NCBI GenBank assembly: GCA_022797375.1
Contig: JAAWKM010000002.1
Span: 1-63,025, forward strand
Direction: 5' to 3'
DNA from: Lachnospiraceae bacterium
GTDB taxonomy: Bacteria > Bacillota > Clostridia > Lachnospirales > Lachnospiraceae
DNA length: 63,025 bases
Shown: in pieces, positions 56,430-63,025 of the stretch
Numbering within the stretch: position 1 is the stretch's first letter
Layout of the letters: each line of letters begins with the position of its first letter
Translations under genes and position numbers: made by a program
The notes under the pieces: model-generated
Databases searched by the model: none
What the model was told of the DNA's origin: nothing
Seen by the model: only the letters and a program-made list of their open reading frames with translations

Positions 56430-58260
56430 CCTGCACCTCCTCTATAAAATCTTTATGTCTTTCTTCTTTTGCTCTCTTTTTTGTTTCTCTTACACCTTTA
56501 ACATTAACATTCCTGCTTTTCTCCTTGCCTTCAACTATTCTTTCAACATGTGATGCCAGGTCAACTCTTCCCTGCAGATTATTGGGGATTGCATCCTCTA
56601 TTATGCTTCTTTGCACTGATTGTATTTTTTTGATTTCCTCAAAGCTTTTACCCATGAATCTGGATTCAATCAGATGAAATTCAATGAAACCATTTTTCTG
56701 CTGTAAATACACCTTATCAGCAGATTCTGGATTATATGCTGCTATAGCATCTCCACCAGCCAGGTATTCCTCTGTAAAATTCTTTTCTTTGCAGTCATAT
56801 CTCAATCCAAACACAATTAACCCTTGCCGTGCAAATCTGGCATCGGTTCTCGGCAGCAAAGTCATTATTAATTCCTTTTTGGAAACTGTAATCAGGTTAC
56901 ATCCTTGCTGGTTTTTACCCCATTCAAAGATACTGCCTGGATATGGCTGCACCTTCGCTTCTGTCATTTCTTCTGTGTATGGATAGTTTTCTACAATTCT
57001 CTGGTTGTTGTTAAACAATATTGCATGGATAATAACTTTCTCATAATCTTCCATAGTCAGGCAGGCATTTTTACGGTAATCTGGAGCAAGCCTTTCGCCA
57101 GCATCCTTATCTACATATCCATGATCCATCAGAAAGGGTTTTACAGAATCCTGCAACAACTGGAAGCTCCTCTCTACAATAGATTTCAATTCTGGCCTTA
57201 ATGGAGGAAGGTTAATCAATGTTACTCCTAATTCTGTTATTTGCGAAAATGTCATAGACTGGTACTCACTTCCCATGTCTGATACAATAACTCCTGGCAG
57301 TTTGTCTGAAGCCCACTGCTCTTTCTTAATAATGATTCCAAACTTTTTACACCATTCCACTTTATCGTCAATGACATTCAGCATTAAATCCCTTAGTGAG
57401 TATGTCCCACCTTCCCATGTTAAGGAATATCCCATAACAAAACCATTACTATATGCATCAGTCAAAATAGTCAAAACCGGCCTGCCCACAAGGTTCCCGG
57501 CATCATCAACCAGATAGATATCACAGATTGTCGCATCAATCATGCCAACACCTACATTTGATGCAAATTCCTGCACTCTTTCTCCCAACAGTGGGCGATA
57601 ATTTCGTTGGTAATCCTTAATGCCATTTCTTGATATAATTACATTTCGCCTTGTTTTGTATTTGCTGTAGAAATACCTGAACTGGTTAAATGATGGACAC
57701 TCTGGAAAAAGAATACCTTCCCCATTACAATATTTTTCTTTTAGCATATAAGTGTATGCCGTTTTCAGGCTGTTCTTATGTCTTGTAAAATAGAATTTAT
57801 TCAATGCCCATCTGAAGTTCTTTTCATCTTTTGTAAGTTCTTTATCTGGGACACATCTTTTTTTAGGCACAAGAACAGATATATCCTGAAAAGCAAGATA
57901 CTGGCATAGATAAGTCCTAACTGTCTGTATAGAAATCCCTTTTTCTTCTGCAACTTTCCTAATTGCCTTTGTACGAAACCTGTCATCTGCAAGGAAATGA
58001 AGTATACCTGCAACCACCGTAAACCTCTCATGTGCAATTTTACGAGCCTTGGAAGACAAATTCTCCTCTTCCATTAAGACTGTTCCTGTAACTTCTAAAA
58101 GTTCTTCTTCGGTACAATCCTCATACCTGCTCACCTCGCCCATATCATGCCAGTCTGGCATTGTCTTTCTTATACAGTCAATCATCAGTACACTCTCTTC
58201 CTCTATTGCTAATATCCTGTATATAATTCCATTGTTCTTAATCAGCTGGTTTTTCTCCAT
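56401..58260 (-). CDS. tnsB: TnsB-type DDE transposase
   Basis: The 619-residue integrase-fold transposase has an N-terminal HTH (EEKGISIQTVRTYLCQ) and catalytic acids in VGMIDATICDIYL (near 241-245), VSDMGSEYQ (near 330) and SIVERSF (near 360). A C-terminal beta-barrel and basic tail contact TnsC. It cuts and joins the 3' ends. AAGGAGG favours the ATG at 58260; an ATG two codons earlier overlaps the ribosome-binding site. Confidence 0.95.
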   Translation of the reverse strand: MEKNQLIKNNGIIYRILAIEEESVLMIDCIRKTMPDWHDMGEVSRYEDCTEEELLEVTGTVLMEEENLSSKARKIAHERFTVVAGILHFLADDRFRTKAIRKVAEEKGISIQTVRTYLCQYLAFQDISVLVPKKRCVPDKELTKDEKNFRWALNKFYFTRHKNSLKTAYTYMLKEKYCNGEGILFPECPSFNQFRYFYSKYKTRRNVIISRNGIKDYQRNYRPLLGERVQEFASNVGVGMIDATICDIYLVDDAGNLVGRPVLTILTDAYSNGFVMGYSLTWEGGTYSLRDLMLNVIDDKVEWCKKFGIIIKKEQWASDKLPGVIVSDMGSEYQSMTFSQITELGVTLINLPPLRPELKSIVERSFQLLQDSVKPFLMDHGYVDKDAGERLAPDYRKNACLTMEDYEKVIIHAILFNNNQRIVENYPYTEEMTEAKVQPYPGSIFEWGKNQQGCNLITVSKKELIMTLLPRTDARFARQGLIVFGLRYDCKEKNFTEEYLAGGDAIAAYNPESADKVYLQQKNGFIEFHLIESRFMGKSFEEIKKIQSVQRSIIEDAIPNNLQGRVDLASHVERIVEGKEKSRNVNVKGVRETKKRAKEERHKDFIEEVQDGEPDRTDA

Positions 58261-58621
58261 TGGCATCCTCCTTCCTTTTATCCACCACTATGCCCCAGTC
58301 TGTCACTCCTCTTCTTATCCAGTAGTTTCTTGATTCATCTAATAATTTTGCTGTCATTGGTTTTGTCAGATGTTTCCTGAACACACACTCCCGAACCATC
58401 AAATCCCCATCTGCTTTTGTTGCAACGAAATCAGAACAGTAATCACCTATTTCCAGACCTTCTAACAGGACCTGGCATCTGAACTCTTTTACATCTGGAT
58501 TTTCCTGTAACTTCTCTGCATATTTAGATTCAATAGCATTATAGGTACGGACCACACCATCTGCACATTTACTCATAGTTCTCTTCTCACATCTTGTTCC
58601 TCTGTATGATTTTTTCTTCAT
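58238..58621 (-). CDS. tnsA: Compact TnsA-type endonuclease (127 aa)
   Basis: A PD-(D/E)XK-like core carries ESKYAEKLQ (first Glu), CSDFVATKADG (Asp) and VRECVFRK (Glu/Lys). The region is consistent with the catalytic half of TnsA, which cuts the 5' ends for cut-and-paste movement. At 127 residues it lacks the usual C-terminal TnsC-contact domain, so it is a minimal form. GGAAAGGA supports the ATG. It overlaps tnsB by 23 bp and is the first gene of the operon. Confidence 0.7.
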   Translation of the reverse strand: MKKKSYRGTRCEKRTMSKCADGVVRTYNAIESKYAEKLQENPDVKEFRCQVLLEGLEIGDYCSDFVATKADGDLMVRECVFRKHLTKPMTAKLLDESRNYWIRRGVTDWGIVVDKRKEDANGEKPAD

Positions 58622-58943
58622 CTACATCCATCCTTTCCTTAAAATAATCCGACCCAAATTTTTCAAATCTGTCAGAAACTAATTCGAAACTATTTTGAAA
58701 AATGTTTTTGGAATGGATTACTTTGTTTTGGCACTTTTCGTCAACCCCAGAATACCATATTTCATCTAAATCAATATTTTGCAAAAATACACTATATAAA
58801 AAGTTTTTGCTGTTAGCCAACTTTAATGTTCATCTTATCTCTCAAAATTAGAAAAAACTCCTTTCTCCATCTATCTTTCACCCAAAATAGCATCCATAAC
58901 CTACTTCAAAATTACCTTTTTTCAAATAAAAAATTATGAGAAA

Positions 58944-58990
58944 AAAGACCTTGAAACTACAAAAACAGTTACAAGGTCTTTCTTATTTTT
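58944..58990 (-). terminator. Terminator of the Gabija operon
   Basis: AAAGACCTTG pairs with CAAGGTCTTT around 18 nt, with T/A runs on both sides, 90 bp past gajB. In 58622-59081 the only frame (TTG start at 58820, MANSKNFLY) lacks a clear ribosome-binding site and is not supported. Confidence 0.75.
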
Positions 58991-59081
58991 TCATTTTGTG
59001 GGTGAACCACTATCTATTCATAGAATCAAGTTTACACTTGATAAATAGTTCAATGTGTTGTCATACAAAATATGTCTTATT

Positions 59082-60629
59082 TCATGCTTCTTCAAAAATA
59101 TCCTCATTCAATTCTACAAAATCAATTTTTTCCAAGCAAGCAAGTGCCAGCACTCTTTTTGCTCTGCTATATGCCACATACCCCAAACGATAATCTTCAT
59201 CTTTTTCATTTTTCAAATCATAACTTCTCATATTCAGCCATTTAAAAAATTGTTTTCGGTTTTCTGCTATCACAAGTACACCATCCGCTTCTAAACCTTT
59301 GGCTTTATGTATAGTTAATATCTTTATTTTCTCATTACCAAATATTTGTTCAGCACTTTCAAAAGAAAAGTTATATCTTTTGAACTTTCCTTTATCATCA
59401 GAGTAATATGAATTACTAAAAACAATTCTTTTTCCATATAATTTCTTGCTCAAAACAGAAGCAATCTCCAATATATCCTTTTGAGGATACTTCATCAGTA
59501 CTTTTCTAATCCCCACAACTATTTTTTTTAATTCAAATGGTGAAAAATCATATTTATCCATAAAATTGTTATAATTTAAACCTGATGAAGAAATTATAAA
59601 ATCCTGAATACATTTGGAATCCATTATTTTTTTATTTTCCTCCACCATTCCTTTAAAAACAATATCACAAAATTTCTGTAATGTGTCATTATTTTTTGCT
59701 ACTATCAATTTAGTTTCACACCGAGATGCTTCACATAACTTATCAAATTTCACTGCCATTCTTTCTATGCTATTTGTAGATAAAAATTGTACTTTACATA
59801 TTTTACCTATTTCTGGTTCTTGGTTTTCCAAAGTAGAATACTGATTTATAAATCTTACAATCTCTTCTGAAGATCTATGATTTACCAGTAAACTTCTCTT
59901 TTGGCACTTTGCATTATCCATAGCTATCAATTCCCTTAATGGTTGCTTTGCACCATCAGGTGCCTTTTCTCCAATTTGAGAATTGCCATATCTAAATCTA
60001 TATATTGACTGGTCTGGATCACCAACAACATATATTTTAGTATGTTTAACTTTTTCAATTTTTAATATGATATTATGCACATATTTACTAATATCCTGGT
60101 ATTCATCTATATAAAGGTATTGTAATTTGTTTCCTATAGATTGCAATACATTTCTTTTCTCTGATAATTCCTTTGAGATTCTAATTATACTATCATAAGT
60201 ATAAATACCTTTTTTCGCTGCTGCTTGTATTGTTTTATTTCTTTGTTTAAGAATTATTCCATTTTCTTTATTTTTTCGTTCATTTTTATTACTATCTGGA
60301 TACTTTTTTTTAACCCATTCTTCTACCCATTCTAATCCCACATTACTAAATTTATCAACAATCATAATCGGATTAGCCTTATATCCAACATATTCAGCAT
60401 AAGGTTTTATGAAATAACGAACTAAAAAACTATGTATAGTGCCTATAAATACATTCGATGGAACAACTACTTCTTGTATCAGCTTCTTTTTTATATCATC
60501 AACAGAAGCATTTGTATATGTAATAATCGCCATTTCTCTATTATAATCTAACAATTCCATATTATTTATTATTTGTTTTACCATATCTGTAGTTTTGCCA
60601 GCCCCTGGACCTGCCAAAGTTAAAATCAT
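59082..60629 (-). CDS. gajB: Gabija GajB (UvrD-like helicase/NTPase)
   Basis: The 515-residue SF1 protein has Walker A LAGPGAGKTT (6-15), VYTNASVDD-like motif Ia, YIDEYQD (motif II, near 176), GDPDQSIYRFR (motif III) and YVAYSRAKRVL (motif VI). GajB works with GajA to sense nucleotide depletion and DNA ends in anti-phage defence. It begins 3 bp after the gajA stop. Length matches known GajB (about 500). Confidence 0.9.
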   Translation of the reverse strand: MILTLAGPGAGKTTDMVKQIINNMELLDYNREMAIITYTNASVDDIKKKLIQEVVVPSNVFIGTIHSFLVRYFIKPYAEYVGYKANPIMIVDKFSNVGLEWVEEWVKKKYPDSNKNERKNKENGIILKQRNKTIQAAAKKGIYTYDSIIRISKELSEKRNVLQSIGNKLQYLYIDEYQDISKYVHNIILKIEKVKHTKIYVVGDPDQSIYRFRYGNSQIGEKAPDGAKQPLRELIAMDNAKCQKRSLLVNHRSSEEIVRFINQYSTLENQEPEIGKICKVQFLSTNSIERMAVKFDKLCEASRCETKLIVAKNNDTLQKFCDIVFKGMVEENKKIMDSKCIQDFIISSSGLNYNNFMDKYDFSPFELKKIVVGIRKVLMKYPQKDILEIASVLSKKLYGKRIVFSNSYYSDDKGKFKRYNFSFESAEQIFGNEKIKILTIHKAKGLEADGVLVIAENRKQFFKWLNMRSYDLKNEKDEDYRLGYVAYSRAKRVLALACLEKIDFVELNEDIFEEA

Positions 60630-60632
60630 ATA

Positions 60633-62459
60633 TTAATCCCCCATTATAAATTTAAAAGCATCCAAAATATATTTAGGAATAATAAATGGTTTATTTTTTG
60701 GAAGCTTCTTAAGTGTTCTTTCCATAGCTTCTCCTAATTCAAATGCGAATTCTGACTTGTATTCTTCTACACATTCGAACAATTCATCTATATCAAATGC
60801 CTTATTACATTTTTCTTTAAATACATCATTACATTTATTGGGTCTGACTTTTCCCAATACATCAGCAATATATGCTCTATTAGTTCTTTTCTCTTTATTT
60901 GTCACAAATATTTCCTTTTCGAATGTATCACTTTTTTCTGTTACAAATATCCATATAATATCAGAATTGTATTTTTTCTTCAAATCCTCTGCTCGTACCT
61001 TTGTTTTCTTTGTACAATCACTATCTGTTAGAACTGCTGATTTTATAAAATAACCATTTTTCACTATTTCTAGAAAATGACCAAATGCAACACCATTGAC
61101 ATTCACTACCTGACAATTAATTTTATCTAAACTTTCCCCATATTTCCATTGATAAAAAATAGGAATCAGTATTTCCTCTGCTATTCCCTCTACAAATATT
61201 ACTTTTCTTGAAAAAAACATTGTAGAATTGGTAGCATTCAACCATTTTTGTAAATACCGTACTGTTTTCTTATCTGCTGACTTTTTTTCATCAAATCCAG
61301 ATAATAAATAATGATTTCTAATTTTACTTCCATCTTTATACAAAACAACTGTATTCTGCAGTTCCAAATAACTTGCAATATGTGTTGAATGTGTTGTTAC
61401 TACAATTTGCTGTTTATCATCATACTCATCTTTAATATTAATGGATAAATGTCTTTGTAAAATTGGACTTATATGAGCTTCAGGTTCTTCTAATGCAACT
61501 AAACGGAAATATTCATTTTCCTTTTCATATAAATGAGCCATAACAACTGCAATATATAATAAGTTATTTCTTCCCAGTCCATTCCTATCTATACTGATTG
61601 CATCATCTCCATATTGCAGACCAATCTTTTTTAACACTTCTGAAAGTTCTATGGAGCTAAACATAAATTCCACATTATTATTACTTGTTTCAGTTTCCAG
61701 TGATATTTTATCAAGATAATTTCCTATATCTTTTCGCAATATTTCCAATACATTTTTATCACTTTTTATTGTTTTATCTAATCCAATTATCAAATTCTTT
61801 ATATCTTCAAATTTTTCTTCTTTTCTATCACTCAAAATTCTATATAATAGCTTTTTATCACTATTAGAATTTAATTCTCTTTTTGCATCTCTTAATGCAT
61901 CCAGATAATCCATTTTTAACATTTTTAGGTAATACCCATCTACCTTTGTATCACTTACTCCTCCCAAGAGTTCAAATTCATAGCTTTCGATAGGAAAATC
62001 TATGTATTCAATAGCTTCAGTTTCACTTTTACCATTAATATTTTCCTTCTGCCTCAACAAAAACTGTTTTCTATTTTTCGATTTATAGGAAAACAAATAA
62101 CTGAACCTTGCAATTTTATTTTCAAAATCATACCACCAATTATCAATTACTGTTTCCTGATCCCAATTAGGTTCTTTAACATATAAATCAACCCTTACTT
62201 CTGGAAAAACAACATCCTCTATCTCTTTTTCAATAATGTTTTTTTTAAATTCATATATAGCTTCAAAATTAATATCTTCAATTTCTAATCGTCTTTTCCT
62301 ATATGCCTGTATATCATTGGAAAGAACCAATGATATTGCTTCTAATAAATTACTTTTTCCAATATTATTTTCTCCAATAATAATTGTGAATGCTTTCAAT
62401 TCTATCTCAAATGACTTAAAATTTCTAAAGTTTTCTATTACAACTTTATTAATATACAT
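60633..62459 (-). CDS. gajA: Gabija GajA (OLD-family ATPase-TOPRIM nuclease)
   Basis: The 608-residue protein has Walker A GENNIGKSN (near 30), Walker B VALEEPEAH (near 323), and a C-terminal TOPRIM nuclease with VEGIAEEI (near 423) and LTDSDCTKK (near 480). GajA nicks phage DNA when ATP is consumed. A TATAAT box lies about 80 bp upstream and AAGAGG precedes the ATG. The pair lies between the tnsA gene and the right terminal repeat. Confidence 0.92.
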   Translation of the reverse strand: MYINKVVIENFRNFKSFEIELKAFTIIIGENNIGKSNLLEAISLVLSNDIQAYRKRRLEIEDINFEAIYEFKKNIIEKEIEDVVFPEVRVDLYVKEPNWDQETVIDNWWYDFENKIARFSYLFSYKSKNRKQFLLRQKENINGKSETEAIEYIDFPIESYEFELLGGVSDTKVDGYYLKMLKMDYLDALRDAKRELNSNSDKKLLYRILSDRKEEKFEDIKNLIIGLDKTIKSDKNVLEILRKDIGNYLDKISLETETSNNNVEFMFSSIELSEVLKKIGLQYGDDAISIDRNGLGRNNLLYIAVVMAHLYEKENEYFRLVALEEPEAHISPILQRHLSINIKDEYDDKQQIVVTTHSTHIASYLELQNTVVLYKDGSKIRNHYLLSGFDEKKSADKKTVRYLQKWLNATNSTMFFSRKVIFVEGIAEEILIPIFYQWKYGESLDKINCQVVNVNGVAFGHFLEIVKNGYFIKSAVLTDSDCTKKTKVRAEDLKKKYNSDIIWIFVTEKSDTFEKEIFVTNKEKRTNRAYIADVLGKVRPNKCNDVFKEKCNKAFDIDELFECVEEYKSEFAFELGEAMERTLKKLPKNKPFIIPKYILDAFKFIMGD

Positions 62460-62536
62460 AATCTACCTCTTTCTAAATTCATCTCTATCGTATACTTCTA
62501 AGCATCCAAAAAACATCACAGGTATCTACTTTTTTC

Positions 62537-62542
62537 ATTATA
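62537..62542 (-). promoter_or_regulatory. Probable -10 box of the Gabija operon
   Basis: TATAAT on the minus strand, with a TTGTTA-like -35 about 20 bp upstream. It is the best match in the leader; spacing is slightly long. Confidence 0.45.
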
Positions 62543-62780
62543 ACAAATAACAACCTGAAGTTAACAAAACAATTTTAAAGTTTTTGCTATAATTCTTGTC
62601 TTATATATGCAGTAGTTAAAGTAATTCAAAAACTTTTTATATCACATATAAAATATGAACTACACTAAAATTATAATATTGTACTAATAATTTTAATATG
62701 AAAAATACTAAAAATCAAGCTATAGTCATAGTTTTGTTTTCTCTAATATCTGGTTTCTCTATAATCCTCCTTTTTTAGTA

Positions 62781-62935
62781 TTTCGCCAAAAATTTTTTAA
62801 TTTGCCAAAAACAAAATTTTTGGCACTTTTAGAACCGAATTTTCTATAAAAAGCTACATTTTCGACATTTTTTAACCATATTCAACATAATATATTCGCC
62901 AAAAACAAGTTTTAGCAAAAATACTATGTCATGGC
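62781..62935. repeat. GCCAAAA/TTTTGGC motif cluster at the right edge
   Basis: CGCCAAAAA occurs near 62785 and 62897, TGCCAAAAA near 62803, its complement TTTTTGGCA near 62819, and AGCAAAAATACTATG and TGGCAAAAC near 62914-62940. About six boxes in 155 bp are irregularly spaced in both orientations. Transposase sites near an element end are possible. The rest of 62460-63025 holds no gene. Confidence 0.55.
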
Positions 62936-62971
62936 AAAACATCTTTATCCTGATGGCAGATTATAATTTAT
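62921..62971. repeat. Right arm of a terminal inverted repeat
   Basis: The 22 bp at 62950-62971 are the exact reverse complement of 55-76, and the match continues inward with 18 of 29 positions, ending in ATACTATG at 62921. The last 54 nt of the window beyond it are A/C-rich and do not match the left flank base by base. Confidence 0.65.
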
Positions 62972-63025
62972 CCTCCTCCTCTTCCCAAACCCCAGAAAAA
63001 AAACGAAAAAAACACCCAAAAATCC

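Noticed and set aside
58587-58820. 77-codon ORF upstream of tnsA
   Set aside because: It needs a TTG start without a ribosome-binding site and overlaps tnsA; composition is that of AT-rich spacer.
58728-62832. TTTTGGCACTTTT at 58731 and 62819 as paired transposon-end sites
   Set aside because: A near copy also lies inside gajB (59893), so the word is not specific to element ends.
1-63025. CRISPR array or Cas genes accompanying the Tn7-like operon
   Set aside because: No regularly spaced 25-37 bp direct repeats with unique spacers and no Cas proteins were found; the phased iterons at 48 kb are shorter, diverged and palindromic.
1-63025. Circular closure by overlapping ends
   Set aside because: The last bases do not repeat the first bases; only the inverted arms match, so circularity cannot be inferred.
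1-63025. tRNA, rRNA and riboswitch genes
   Set aside because: No cloverleaf with conserved TTCRA arm, no rRNA sequence and no riboswitch core was recognised on either strand by eye; a covariance-model search would be decisive.

Overview
This AT-rich window is almost certainly mobile DNA from a Gram-positive Clostridia-type bacterium, perhaps Lachnospiraceae. The evidence is strong AGGAGG ribosome-binding sites, Gram-positive surface proteins with cell-wall-binding repeats, a Firmicutes-style DUF3991/TOPRIM primase, SocA/Panacea and MazF modules, and no housekeeping genes. The taxon is an inference from gene content only. Most genes are on the minus strand. A 22-bp perfect inverted repeat, extending to 51 bp imperfectly, lies exactly 54 nt from each end of the window. 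This suggests the sequence is, or nearly is, one complete element.

Left part (0.05-16 kb): a membrane KAP P-loop NTPase, a PD-(D/E)XK Rpn-type nuclease, a ParA partition gene with an unusual Walker A motif and a ribbon-helix-helix partner, a RecA-fold protein that has lost Walker A, an XRE repressor with a divergent unknown target gene, a frame-broken SocA/Panacea gene, a C5-cytosine methyltransferase with an HTH protein, and another XRE-type regulator.

Surface operon (16.9-23.1 kb): six minus-strand genes for a lipoprotein, an AlgJ/AlgX-like O-acetyltransferase, an MBOAT acyltransferase, and three exported cell-wall-binding and/or transglutaminase-like proteins. They follow a single promoter buried in a perfect 19-bp palindrome. 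That palindrome contains the same GTTGA-N6-TCAAC core found at both XRE promoters.

Defence island (23.5-37.3 kb): a phospholipase-D/ATPase fusion with a catalytically degenerate serine-recombinase-like partner, a second decayed copy of the XRE module, an AAA ATPase plus TOPRIM-like gene pair, a protein with a HEPN-type RX4H motif, and a type I restriction-modification operon (hsdM, hsdS, hsdR) interleaved with several small unannotated ORFs.

Replication and maintenance (37.8-52.9 kb): small proteins, signal peptidase I, a RepA-like AAA helicase next to 2.6 kb of repeat-rich non-coding DNA, MazF, a serine recombinase with a res-like upstream region, an integrase-like protein, five iterons phased about 47 bp apart, a candidate replication initiator, a DnaB-like helicase and a primase. 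The window therefore carries two possible replication cores.

Right part (53.4-63 kb): a compact overlapping tnsA-tnsB-tnsC-tniQ operon (Tn7-like), then a Gabija system (gajA, gajB), then a right edge rich in GCCAAAA motifs that ends in the terminal inverted repeat. Replication, partition, toxin-antitoxin, transposition and at least three defence systems on one molecule suggest a plasmid with Tn7-like functions, or a very large Tn7-like element that captured plasmid modules.
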